Position numbers and translations under genes: made by a program. The notes under the pieces were generated by a model. It was given only the letters and a program-made list of their open reading frames with translations. It did no database searches and was not told the DNA's origin. Shown here in pieces: positions 1-7,112 of a stretch of 10,000 nucleotides of DNA. Location of the stretch: NCBI GenBank assembly GCA_020217115.1, contig JAIWOA010000036.1, positions 1 to 10,000 of the forward strand, in the 5' to 3' direction. Origin of the DNA: Calditerrivibrio sp. (GTDB taxonomy: Bacteria > Chrysiogenota > Deferribacteres > Deferribacterales > Calditerrivibrionaceae). Positions within the stretch are counted from its first letter, which is position 1. Each line of letters begins with the position of its first letter.

Positions 1-821
1 GGAAAATTTTTCAAACTGCTTTGAAACTCCTCCACCCTTTCACCATCAACGGTAAAGGCGAGGGCATACTCCTCTCCAGAGGTCAAAAAATAATCAATTG
101 GAGAACTCAACCGGAACTTTTCTAAATGCTTCGTATCGAGCATAGACTCATATATAACAATTCTGCATCCACTTGTTTCAGAAATGTGCCCCAGATCTCT
201 GCCTAAACCATCACTTATATCAATGCAGGATGTAACAAGTTCAGACCTGCCAAGAAAGTCTCCAAGCTTAACCTCTGCAATATTTTTATAATGAAGAAAC
301 TGGTCAATTTCATATGCTGCAATTCCAAGTTCCCTTTCCAGTGAAACTCTGGATAATCCCACCGGCCTTGATAAAAACAGAATATCTCCAGCCTTTGCTC
401 CGCCCCTTTTTAAAACAAACCTATTCCTCTTCCCAATTATCGTAAAAGATAGGAACAATCCAGATTTTGAGCCTGTAGTATCACCACCTATAAGGGTTAC
501 ACCATAATAGCCAAGGGATTTTTTAAGAGATAATCTCAATCTATCCATATCTATTGTTCCATCTGAGGATACACCAAATAATCCATAAAAGGGGGAAGTA
601 CCCCCCATGGCACAAATATCACTAACATTGGAAGTGATAAGCTTGAATATTATATTCTCCAATCCAGCATCCAATTTGAAATGAATATCTGACACGATAA
701 TATCCTTTGCAATCAGCATATCACCAATTAATGCAGCATCATCTCCTATCCCTATAAAATCTGGAAGCGTTTTAAAATCGATATCTTCCTTAAGCTTTGA
801 TATAAAGTGAAATTCTTTCAT
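1..821 (-). CDS. thiL: Thiamine-monophosphate kinase ThiL, C-terminus cut by window edge
   Basis: ThiL phosphorylates thiamine monophosphate with ATP to give thiamine pyrophosphate, the last step of cofactor synthesis, in the cytosol. I translated this frame by hand: it starts MKEFHFISKLKED and stays open to base 1, giving 273 visible residues against about 300-330 in the family, so only a short C-terminal piece is missing. Family motifs appear in order: GIGDDAA near the N-terminus (Mg/ATP-binding aspartates), SDIHF, SNVSDICAMGG, LIGGDTTGS, DISDGLGRDL and finally TSGEEYAL, where many homologues have GGEDYEL. The start lies 2 bases after the thiE stop codon, with only a weak GAGAG upstream, so translation is probably coupled to thiE. 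It is the third gene of the riboswitch-controlled thi operon. The assignment is firm; the GEEY variant is a mild deviation. Confidence 0.93.
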   Translation of the reverse strand, partial: MKEFHFISKLKEDIDFKTLPDFIGIGDDAALIGDMLIAKDIIVSDIHFKLDAGLENIIFKLITSNVSDICAMGGTSPFYGLFGVSSDGTIDMDRLRLSLKKSLGYYGVTLIGGDTTGSKSGLFLSFTIIGKRNRFVLKRGGAKAGDILFLSRPVGLSRVSLERELGIAAYEIDQFLHYKNIAEVKLGDFLGRSELVTSCIDISDGLGRDLGHISETSGCRIVIYESMLDTKHLEKFRLSSPIDYFLTSGEEYALAFTVDGERVEEFQSSLKNF

Positions 822-823
822 AT

Positions 824-1462
824 CTATGGGAAAAACTCTCTAAATTTTTTTGCCACTTCGTAAGGTTTTTTGCTCCTGCAAAGTTCAGAACTGACAGCAA
901 CCCCCTTTACACCTATATTTGCCAGAACTTCGCAATTCGATAATTTGATACCACCAATTGCCACAGCAGGTATCTTTGTCAAGCCAACAAGTTTACCAAT
1001 ACCATGAGGACCTATAACAGGTCTAAGATCATCCTTTGTTGAAGTTTCAAAAGCTGGTCCCACACCAATATAATCTACACAACTTTTCTCAGCTGTATAT
1101 ATGTCATCTAAATTATTACAGGAGTACCCCGCAAGCATATCAGGATAGAGATCCTTTATTACATAGGGGGGTATATCCTTTACCCCCACATGAATCACGT
1201 CTATCCCAAGAGTAATAGAAAGATCAAGTCTATCGTTCATTGAAAGCATTACATCTTTATCTTTTAGCATATCTTTGATGCGTAATCCATTTTCATAACG
1301 CTCCTTAGATGTCAGTTTCTTGTCTCTGAGCTGGATAGCAGTTACTCCTCCCTCAACAACTTGTTGAACAAAATCATCCAGAGGGATCTGAAGCATATCC
1401 GATTCAAAAATCAGATAAAGCTTCAGATAATCACTTATCTTTTGTCTATATTTACTGCACAT
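824..1462 (-). CDS. thiE: Thiamine-phosphate synthase ThiE
   Basis: ThiE joins hydroxymethylpyrimidine diphosphate to thiazole phosphate, releasing pyrophosphate and giving thiamine monophosphate. The 212-residue protein has the usual length of a stand-alone TIM-barrel ThiE. Visible motifs are QLRDK (44-48, substrate phosphate contact), NDR (76-78), HVGVKD (91-96), DYIGVGPAFETSTK (130-143, the pyrophosphate and thiazole phosphate loop) and IPAVAIGGI (164-172). There is no fused ThiD domain. The first ATG overlaps the end of thiC by 28 bases in another frame, with GTGG a few bases upstream. The next in-frame Met (residue 23) lies inside the first conserved strand (LYLIFESD), so the upstream start is preferred. 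The overlap suggests translational coupling from thiC. Control is by the TPP riboswitch ahead of thiC. Confidence 0.95.
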   Translation of the reverse strand: MCSKYRQKISDYLKLYLIFESDMLQIPLDDFVQQVVEGGVTAIQLRDKKLTSKERYENGLRIKDMLKDKDVMLSMNDRLDLSITLGIDVIHVGVKDIPPYVIKDLYPDMLAGYSCNNLDDIYTAEKSCVDYIGVGPAFETSTKDDLRPVIGPHGIGKLVGLTKIPAVAIGGIKLSNCEVLANIGVKGVAVSSELCRSKKPYEVAKKFREFFP

Positions 1463-2700
1463 AATTTACCACACATTGTGCAAGAATTTACATCATTATT
1501 TTTCTGGAATTTTTCCCTCGCACGCACAGGATCGATTGCAAGGGAAAACATCCCCTCCCAATTAAGCTCTTTTCTATATTTACTCATCAAAAGATCCTTT
1601 TCATAAGCTCCTGGATACCCCTTTGCAATATCAGCTATATGGGCAGCTATTTTTGAAGCAATTACCCCTTCTCTAACGTCATTAATGTCCGGCAGGCATA
1701 AATGTTCAGCTGGTGTAACATAACACAAAAAATCTGCCCCTGCTGCTCCTGCAATAGCTCCCCCAATTGCACTGGTGATATGATCATAACCTGGAGCTAT
1801 ATCTGTTGGCAATGGACCAAGTATGTAAAAGGGGACATCATTGCACAATCTCTTTTGCAAAATCATATTTGACTGTATCTGATTCAATGGAACATGCCCT
1901 GGACCTTCGATCATAGCTTGCACATTCTTCTCTTTTGCCCTTTCTGCAAGTTCACCCAGTATGATAAGTTCATCTATCTGAGCCCTATCAGTAGCATCTG
2001 CAATTGCACCGGGTCTGAACCCATCCCCAAGACTTAATGTAACATCATATCTGTATGCAATATCAAGCAGCTCATCGTACATTTCAAAAAGTGGATTCTC
2101 TTTCCCATTTTTTCTTATCCAATCAGCCAGTATCGAACCTCCCCTGCTTACAATACCACAAACCCTATTTGTCCTATCCATCCTTGTTACAGATTCTTTT
2201 GTAACTCCGCAGTGAACAGTAATATAATCAACACCAGCTTTGCACTGCTCCTCAATAGATCTCAATAGCTTTTCCCCATCCATTTTATATGTAGGGATAT
2301 TCTGATCTGCTAATCTTGCAGCTACAGCATAAATTGGAACAGCCCCCACCATCACAGAAGATTCAGCAAGGATTACCTCTCTGATTCTTTCAAGATCACC
2401 ACCTGTAGAAAGATCCATAACACTATCTGCACCAGCCTCAATTGCCACCCTGAGCTTTTCTCTTTCTATATCAAGTGTTGGGCAATCACCACTTGTACCT
2501 ATGTTTGCATTTATTTTCGTTCTTAGATTTTTCCCTATCCCCATTACATTTTTAAAATTCCTGTTCTTATTTTTTGGAATTACCACTTTCCCATCAGCTA
2601 CCAACTTCATCAGTGTTGAAAGCTCGATATTTTCATCCTTTGCAATATACTCCATCTCCTTTGTAGGAATACCTTTTTTTGCAGCTTCAATCTGTGTCAT
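1435..2700 (-). CDS. thiC: Phosphomethylpyrimidine synthase ThiC (short form)
   Basis: ThiC is a radical-SAM enzyme that rearranges aminoimidazole ribotide to hydroxymethylpyrimidine phosphate, the pyrimidine branch of thiamine synthesis. The protein is 421 residues, the short form without the N-terminal extension of enterobacterial and plant enzymes (over 600 residues). Conserved blocks are NIGTSGDCPTLDIE (66-79), MDLSTGGDL (95-103), MDRTNRVCGIVSRGGS, LSLGDGFRPGAIADATDRAQ, IEGPGHVPLNQI and LGPLPTDIAPGYDHI. The [4Fe-4S] cysteines are at the extreme C-terminus, C407, C410 and C414, spaced CxxCxxxC rather than the better known CxxCxxxxC. The start at 2700 is chosen because GGAGG sits 5 bases before it. 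An in-frame ATG at 2712 would overlap that Shine-Dalgarno and is rejected. It is the first gene of thiC-thiE-thiL, behind a TPP riboswitch and terminator. Confidence 0.97.
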   Translation of the reverse strand: MTQIEAAKKGIPTKEMEYIAKDENIELSTLMKLVADGKVVIPKNKNRNFKNVMGIGKNLRTKINANIGTSGDCPTLDIEREKLRVAIEAGADSVMDLSTGGDLERIREVILAESSVMVGAVPIYAVAARLADQNIPTYKMDGEKLLRSIEEQCKAGVDYITVHCGVTKESVTRMDRTNRVCGIVSRGGSILADWIRKNGKENPLFEMYDELLDIAYRYDVTLSLGDGFRPGAIADATDRAQIDELIILGELAERAKEKNVQAMIEGPGHVPLNQIQSNMILQKRLCNDVPFYILGPLPTDIAPGYDHITSAIGGAIAGAAGADFLCYVTPAEHLCLPDINDVREGVIASKIAAHIADIAKGYPGAYEKDLLMSKYRKELNWEGMFSLAIDPVRAREKFQKNNDVNSCTMCGKLCAVNIDKR

Positions 2701-2705
2701 TTTTT

Positions 2706-2710
2706 CCTCC
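2706..2710 (-). promoter_or_regulatory. thiC Shine-Dalgarno site, decides the start
   Basis: On the minus strand the sequence reads ATGGAGGAAAAAATG. The GGAGG core lies 5 bases before the second ATG (2700) and overlaps the first (2712), so initiation must be at 2700. Confidence 0.85.
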
Positions 2711-2741
2711 ATTAATATATTTGATAAGAATTGGGTGTAAT

Positions 2742-2772
2742 AAAAAAGCCACCCGTAAAATACACGGATGGC
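2742..2772 (-). terminator. Intrinsic terminator in the thiC leader (riboswitch expression platform)
   Basis: On the minus strand, GCCATCCGT (2772-2764) pairs with ACGGGTGGC (2756-2748) over a 7-base loop. That makes a 9-bp stem with one G-U pair, followed directly by TTTTTT (2747-2742). It lies between the TPP aptamer and the thiC ribosome binding site, so it should stop transcription when TPP is bound. Its left arm can instead pair with the 3' strand of aptamer helix P1, giving an antiterminator. Confidence 0.92.
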
Positions 2773-2781
2773 TTTTTAGTC

Positions 2782-2861
2782 ACCCGTTCCCTTCGCCGGC
2801 ATTACCCGGATCAGGTTCGAGGGGTATTTCTCAGCCCCATAAAAGGAGCACCCCCACGGAT
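2782..2861 (-). promoter_or_regulatory. TPP riboswitch aptamer (THI element)
   Basis: The minus strand carries the hallmark TPP aptamer segments in order: GGGGGTGC, GGGGCTGAGAAATACCCC, GAACCTGATC, GGGTAATGCC and GGCGAAGGGAA. Closing helix P1 is visible as ATCCGT (2861-2856) pairing with ACGGGT (2787-2782). TPP, the end product of the downstream genes, binds here. An intrinsic terminator follows 9 bases after the aptamer, so control is most likely by premature termination, not by hiding the ribosome site (the thiC Shine-Dalgarno lies well beyond the terminator). The call rests on strong consensus match and on position ahead of thiC. Confidence 0.97.
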
Positions 2862-2867
2862 ATTTAA

Positions 2868-2895
2868 AATATAAACATTTTAAAATAAAAATCAA
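2868..2895 (-). promoter_or_regulatory. Probable sigma-70-type promoter of thiCEL
   Basis: On the minus strand TTGATT (2895-2890) and TATATT (2873-2868) are separated by 16 bases. Transcription would start about at 2861-2863, just at the first base of riboswitch helix P1. The fit to the aptamer boundary supports it; no mapped start is available. Confidence 0.6.
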
Positions 2896-2904
2896 GGTTT
2901 TTTA

Positions 2905-2933
2905 TTGACATAAAGGTATCTTAACTGTAGTTT
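2905..2933 (+). promoter_or_regulatory. Probable sigma-70-type promoter of ilvD
   Basis: A perfect TTGACA (2905-2910) is followed after 17 bases by TAGTTT (2928-2933), a weak -10. Transcription would start near 2940, leaving a leader of only about 24 bases, too short for a leader-peptide attenuator or T-box. The -35 lies 9 bases from the -35 of the divergent thiC promoter. Confidence 0.5.
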
Positions 2934-2963
2934 TAATCTAAATAATACCCATTGGAGGAAAGA

Positions 2964-4802
2964 ATGCCAAGATACAGATCTTTCACATCAACTTCAGGAA
3001 GAAATATGGCTGGGGCAAGAGCCCTGTGGAGAGCAACTGGTGTAAAAGAGGAAGATTTCAATAAAAAGCCTATTATAGCTGTTGTAAACTCCTTTACACA
3101 GTTTGTACCCGGTCACGTTCATCTTAGAGAAATAGGTAAAATGGTGGTAGAAGAGATAGAAAAAGCAGGTGGTATAGCCAAAGAGATGAATACTATAGCA
3201 ATAGATGATGGTATTGCAATGGGTCACAATGGTATGCTTTACAGTCTTCCATCAAGGGAGCTTATTGCAGACTCTGTGGAGTATATGATAAATGCCCACT
3301 GTGCAGATGCTATGCTATGTATCTCAAATTGCGACAAAATAACTCCCGGAATGCTTATGGCAGCAATGAGACTAAACATCCCAACAATAATAGTTTCAGG
3401 TGGACCAATGGAAGCAGGAAAACTTATATTAAAAGGGGAACATAAAAAAATGGATCTGGTAGATGCAATGGTGGCTGCAGTTGATAGTAAATTTTCAGAC
3501 GATGAAACACTTGTCATAGAAAGATCTGCCTGCCCCACATGTGGATCCTGTTCAGGGATGTTTACTGCAAATTCAATGAACTGTTTGTCAGAAGCATTGG
3601 GGCTTGCACTACCCGGCAATGGCACAACACTTGCCACACATCTGAAAAGAAAAGAACTCTTTCAGTACGCATCAAAAAGGATAGTTGAGTTATGTAAAAT
3701 CTATTATGAGCAAGATGATGAATCTATTCTACCAAGATCCATAGCCACCTTTAAAACCTTTGAAAATGCAATGTCCCTTGACATAGCTATGGGGGGATCA
3801 ACTAATACTGTACTGCATCTTCTTGCAATTGCAAATGAGGCAGGAATTAATTTTACTATGAAGGATATTGACAGATTATCGAGAAGAGTTCCCCATCTAT
3901 GTAAAGTAGCTCCATCAACAGACAAGTACCATATGGAAGATGTACATAGAGCAGGGGGAATTTTTGGAATTCTTGCAGAGCTTGATAGAATAGGCATTCT
4001 GAACAGAGATTGTGGCACAGTACATTCTAAAACAATAGGTGAAGCAATAGAAAAATGGGATATTTTAAAGGGGGATAAAGAAGCAATAGAACTATTTTCT
4101 GCCGCTCCAGGGAATATCCCGACTCTCGAACCATTCTCACAAAATAAGAAGTGGGAGCTTGATTTAGATAGAGTAAATGGTTGCATAAGAAATTATGAAA
4201 ATGCCTATAGCAAAGATGGTGGTTTAGCAGTACTCTATGGTAATCTTGCAGAGGATGGATGCATCGTAAAGACTGCCGGTGTAGATGAATCGATCCTGAC
4301 ATTTAAAGGAAGAGCAAAGGTATATGAAAGTCAAGAAGATGCTGTAAATGCCATATTATCCGATAAAATAGTTCCGGGGGATGTGGTGGTTATAAGATAT
4401 GAAGGGCCAAAAGGGGGACCAGGTATGCAGGAGATGCTTTACCCAACAAGCTATCTTAAATCAAAGGGATTAGGGAAAGTATGCGCCCTTATCACAGATG
4501 GTAGATTTTCTGGAGGAACGTCAGGACTATCCATAGGTCATGTATCCCCTGAAGCTGCGGAAGGGGGGAATATAGCACTTATAGATGATGGGGATGAGAT
4601 ATTAATAGATATTCCGAAGAGAACAATAGAAATAATGGTAAGTGATGAGGAGCTCAATTCAAGAAGGGAACAGTTAATTAAAAATGGTGGATTTAAGCCT
4701 AAAAAACGTAACAGAGTTGTATCTCAGTCACTCAAAGCCTATGCACTCTTTACAACAAGTGCTGCAAGGGGAGCAGTAAGGGATATAAGCAGGTTTGAAT
4801 AG
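2964..4802 (+). CDS. ilvD: Dihydroxy-acid dehydratase IlvD
   Basis: IlvD dehydrates 2,3-dihydroxy-isovalerate and 2,3-dihydroxy-3-methylvalerate to the keto acids that become valine, leucine and isoleucine. The product is 612 residues, close to the 616 of the E. coli enzyme, and looks complete. Family signatures are [12 protein letters not shown] (80-91), [10 protein letters not shown] (121-130, with cluster ligand C123 and metal-binding D124 and K125), [19 protein letters not shown] (190-208, with C196 the likely second cluster cysteine) and, near the C-terminus, [20 protein letters not shown], which carries the serine proposed as catalytic base. GGAGG at 2954-2958 lies 5 bases before the ATG at 2964. 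An in-frame TTG at 2952 overlaps that site and is rejected. The gene diverges from thiC and converges on the porin-like gene. No good terminator follows it on the plus strand. Whether the cluster is 2Fe-2S or 4Fe-4S cannot be told from sequence. Confidence 0.97.
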   Translation: MPRYRSFTSTSGRNMAGARALWRATGVKEEDFNKKPIIAVVNSFTQFVPGHVHLREIGKMVVEEIEKAGGIAKEMNTIAIDDGIAMGHNGMLYSLPSRELIADSVEYMINAHCADAMLCISNCDKITPGMLMAAMRLNIPTIIVSGGPMEAGKLILKGEHKKMDLVDAMVAAVDSKFSDDETLVIERSACPTCGSCSGMFTANSMNCLSEALGLALPGNGTTLATHLKRKELFQYASKRIVELCKIYYEQDDESILPRSIATFKTFENAMSLDIAMGGSTNTVLHLLAIANEAGINFTMKDIDRLSRRVPHLCKVAPSTDKYHMEDVHRAGGIFGILAELDRIGILNRDCGTVHSKTIGEAIEKWDILKGDKEAIELFSAAPGNIPTLEPFSQNKKWELDLDRVNGCIRNYENAYSKDGGLAVLYGNLAEDGCIVKTAGVDESILTFKGRAKVYESQEDAVNAILSDKIVPGDVVVIRYEGPKGGPGMQEMLYPTSYLKSKGLGKVCALITDGRFSGGTSGLSIGHVSPEAAEGGNIALIDDGDEILIDIPKRTIEIMVSDEELNSRREQLIKNGGFKPKKRNRVVSQSLKAYALFTTSAARGAVRDISRFE

Positions 4803-4863
4803 ATATTTTTACAGGGAATTAGCTCCTATTATTACGATATACTTTCTATAGACTATTCTATAT

Positions 4864-4899
4864 AAAATAAAAAGAGGTGAGAGATAACCCCTCACCTCT
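4864..4899 (-). terminator. Intrinsic terminator of the porin-like gene
   Basis: On the minus strand AGAGGTGAG (4899-4891) pairs perfectly with CTCACCTCT (4881-4873) over a 9-base loop and is followed by TTTTATTTT. It lies 20 bases past the porin-like stop codon. On the plus strand the same hairpin is followed by A residues, so it is not a normal terminator for ilvD. The remainder of 4803-4918 is AT-rich and shows no gene. Confidence 0.85.
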
Positions 4900-4918
4900 A
4901 AAAAAAAAGATTTAAACA

Positions 4919-6598
4919 TTAGTATCTATAGGTAAGTTTTACATAGTAATTTGCAACTTTGTCCACTACAGGCATCATTACATTGTAAGGGATAACATCC
5001 TCGATTTTCTTTGGTTCACCCATAGGGCTACCACTACCAGTGTATTTATAATCACTCATTGTGAAGCCAAAAGTTGCAAAGAAGTTATCTCCAACTATTG
5101 GCTGATGATAATAAACTTCATAAACATTACCACGAGTAGCTAATTTAGTAGAATCTGTTGTAGCCATGAAAGGCAACCAGTATTTGCTTCCATAATTGTA
5201 TTCAACACCGAGCTTACCTTTAGTGAAAGGTAATGCAGGAGTCATAACTCCAAGCCATACAGAATGACCTGTCCTTGATTTTCCATCAAGCAGCTTATCT
5301 TGTCCCATAAATTGATACATCGGGTTATTTGAGCTCCCATCTGGATGTGTTTTACTCAAAGAATAGGAAGCAAACCAGTTAAAACCAAATGTCTCACCCT
5401 GAGCCAATACGGAGTGAAGTTCTATATCACCTACTTTGCTTGTTGGCTCAATCCTTGAGATATAACCACCAAAATTTGGCACCATAACATATGTAGGATT
5501 GGAACTGTTGTCATAACCACCACTTCTCACATAAAATGGGAATACAGATGTGCCAACAAAGCCATCAGTAATACCTGCACCATAGGCATAGTTATACCAC
5601 AATTTGTACTGGTCATTGTCAAAAGCCCTCAAAATAAAACCATAAAAATGAACATCGTTTACATCTGCAGTAGAATTTAAGGAGTTGTATGTACCATACT
5701 GCCCTTCAAAACCCTGCCCATAACAAAGCTTGAAATTAAAACCGGGGATCCCTGTCAATTCCTCAAGGTCAAAACCAAGTGATGCTCCATCAAAATTCAT
5801 CTGAATGATAGAAGCAAGTGGGGAACCACCTAGAACTGCATTCTCATGGTTTTCCATACCAGCACCATAAGCTGCTGGTCTTCTACCAAGGGAAAAATGG
5901 TATGGTACAGACCCAATATTATTGGAATATACAAAATAAGCTCTCTCAACATGGATACTGTCATCTCCAGGAACCTGACCTGAATTCATATCCATGTTCA
6001 TACTCCCCATAGTGCCATTAAAAAAATGTTCTGATATTGACTCACCATAGGCTTTGTACATTACAAGACGTCCAGTAAAGGAGAGATTTTCATTTACTTT
6101 ACTGCTCATCCTCACCCTTAATCTGTTAGTCATGAAGAAGTCATTGTTTGTATCATATTTTTTTACCTTTGATGGATCAAAAAAACCCTGATTATTAAAC
6201 ATTGCTTGATAGTTTGCCATAGTAGCAGGAATATAACCACCCGAACCATTAGACATGGTTGCATATGTATTAGATACTGAACCTGGTGCATAGCTGTACA
6301 TCGCACCATTTGCAATGTTATTCATCATATTGTTAAGCTTGTTATTTAATTCATTATTGAGTCCCCTTACATCAGCAAACTGAAAACTGTCAAGTCTTGT
6401 GGTAAATTCAATACCGAGGCTTACCCTATCAGTTACTGTGTGCTGCTGCATTTTTGACATATCCCTTGACATCTCATCAACCTTTTTCTGAAGCTCAGAT
6501 ATTTGAGCCTTTAAGGATGAAAGGTCTACATCCTGAGCTGAAGCGATAGCTGAACCACAAATAAGACCTGCTGCAATTAAAGCGACTAATTTTTTCAT
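4919..6598 (-). CDS. Outer-membrane porin-like protein, probably DUF3373 type
   Basis: The 559-residue product looks like an exported outer-membrane beta-barrel. It starts MKKLVALIAAGLICGSAIASA with likely signal peptidase I cleavage after A21. No lipobox surrounds C14. Residues 25-52 (DLSSLKAQISELQKKVDEM and following) form a short heptad-patterned coiled coil, typical of porins with a periplasmic or trimerising stalk. Residues 80-135 are rich in Asn, Met, Gly and Ser. The barrel part carries TNRLRVRMSSKVNENLSFTGRL (157-178), VERAYFVYS, FSLGRRPAAYGAGMENHENA and many alternating aromatic/polar strands. It ends VKLTYRY, the aromatic terminal residue expected for barrel assembly. I recall this style from DUF3373 proteins of Campylobacterota and Deferribacterota; the substrate is unknown. 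GGAGG 4 bases before the ATG at 6598 fixes the start; a version starting at 6643 would bury the signal peptide. It is apparently transcribed alone, between two terminators. Confidence 0.72.
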   Translation of the reverse strand: MKKLVALIAAGLICGSAIASAQDVDLSSLKAQISELQKKVDEMSRDMSKMQQHTVTDRVSLGIEFTTRLDSFQFADVRGLNNELNNKLNNMMNNIANGAMYSYAPGSVSNTYATMSNGSGGYIPATMANYQAMFNNQGFFDPSKVKKYDTNNDFFMTNRLRVRMSSKVNENLSFTGRLVMYKAYGESISEHFFNGTMGSMNMDMNSGQVPGDDSIHVERAYFVYSNNIGSVPYHFSLGRRPAAYGAGMENHENAVLGGSPLASIIQMNFDGASLGFDLEELTGIPGFNFKLCYGQGFEGQYGTYNSLNSTADVNDVHFYGFILRAFDNDQYKLWYNYAYGAGITDGFVGTSVFPFYVRSGGYDNSSNPTYVMVPNFGGYISRIEPTSKVGDIELHSVLAQGETFGFNWFASYSLSKTHPDGSSNNPMYQFMGQDKLLDGKSRTGHSVWLGVMTPALPFTKGKLGVEYNYGSKYWLPFMATTDSTKLATRGNVYEVYYHQPIVGDNFFATFGFTMSDYKYTGSGSPMGEPKKIEDVIPYNVMMPVVDKVANYYVKLTYRY

Positions 6599-6658
6599 AA
6601 TTCCTCCATAACTTTTTAATAAACATACTATCTGGTTCACCACAAGAACACTTATATA

Positions 6659-6686
6659 ACAATATATTTAAATAAATATATGTTAA
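6659..6686 (-). promoter_or_regulatory. Possible promoter of the porin-like gene with an embedded AT palindrome
   Basis: On the minus strand TTAACA (6686-6681) and TATTGT (6664-6659) stand 16 bases apart. The spacer is filled by a perfect 8-bp inverted repeat, ATATATTT-AAAT-AAATATAT on the plus strand (6662-6681). The region is very AT-rich, so both the promoter and the operator idea are tentative. Confidence 0.35.
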
Positions 6687-6714
6687 AACTAAAAAACAAC
6701 ACCCAGAAACAGAT

Positions 6715-6732
6715 AAAAGGGGGGTGGCCCCC
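6715..6732 (-). terminator. Probable intrinsic terminator after the CxxxCH gene
   Basis: On the minus strand GGGGG (6732-6728), loop CCA and CCCCC (6724-6720) form a short GC-only hairpin, followed by one more C and then TTTTAT. It lies 18 bases after the stop codon at 6751 and ahead of the porin-like promoter. The U tract is short, so some read-through is possible. Confidence 0.7.
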
Positions 6733-6750
6733 AAAAAAATTAATTAAATT

Positions 6751-7056
6751 CTAACCGCAAGTTTCTGGTTGATCTGAATCCATAGCGTGGTCATAAAGAT
6801 ACTGGAATACATTTTCAGTGTTAGCTTTTTTACCATGCTTCTTAACACATGCATCAATCTTACCCTTGAGAGATGACCACTGTTTCTGAGTCTTAGATGT
6901 TGGGCTGAGGGCTGGGACATTAGACTTTGATCCATCATGGCAAGCCTCTCTACATTCCCCTTTCCACTCTCTTTTACCTTTCCTTGCATCACCTGCAGCA
7001 AAGGCGATAGAAACAGCAAATACAGCTATTAAAGCTACAGCTAAAAGTTTTTTCAT
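6751..7056 (-). CDS. Small exported cytochrome c-like protein with a CxxxCH motif
   Basis: The product has 101 residues. It begins with a clear signal peptide, MKKLLAVALIAVFAVSIAFA, probably cut after residue 20, leaving a periplasmic protein of about 80 residues. The mature part starts GDARKGKREWKGECREACHDG. C35, C39 and H40 form CxxxCH, one residue wider than the canonical CxxCH haem c motif. Two more cysteines, C70 (DACVKKHG) and C100 (second from the end), could form a disulfide or a second cofactor site. H74, H90 and M92 are possible distal haem ligands. The layout GK(R).W...C...CH...W resembles small class I cytochromes c, but the altered spacing leaves haem attachment unproven. GGAGG is placed 6 bases before the ATG. 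It follows the TorD-like gene by 57 bases and is followed by a terminator, so the two probably form an operon, perhaps with an extra internal promoter. Confidence 0.6.
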   Translation of the reverse strand: MKKLLAVALIAVFAVSIAFAAGDARKGKREWKGECREACHDGSKSNVPALSPTSKTQKQWSSLKGKIDACVKKHGKKANTENVFQYLYDHAMDSDQPETCG

Positions 7057-7112
7057 ATACTACCTCCTTTTTTTGGCTCATTGGCCTTTTATATTTTTAT
7101 TGTAATATTCCA

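Noticed and set aside
2701..2712. Upstream ATG giving thiC four extra residues
   Set aside because: The ATG at 2712 overlaps the GGAGG that serves the ATG at 2700, so it cannot use that site.
2679..2867. Plus-strand ORF across the thiC leader
   Set aside because: It lies on the antisense of the TPP riboswitch and terminator, with no ribosome site or recognisable protein.
2952..2963. TTG start giving ilvD four extra residues
   Set aside because: The TTG overlaps the Shine-Dalgarno of the ATG at 2964, which gives the expected length and N-terminus.
4873..4899. Hairpin as terminator of ilvD
   Set aside because: On the plus strand it is followed by A residues, not T. The T tract exists only on the minus strand, serving the porin-like gene.
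6548..6598. Lipoprotein signal at Cys14 of the porin-like protein
   Set aside because: The residues before the Cys (GLI) do not fit a lipobox, while a good ASA cleavage site follows.
6599..6643. Longer start for the porin-like protein at 6643
   Set aside because: It would put 15 residues ahead of a normal signal peptide. The ATG at 6598 has GGAGG at proper spacing.
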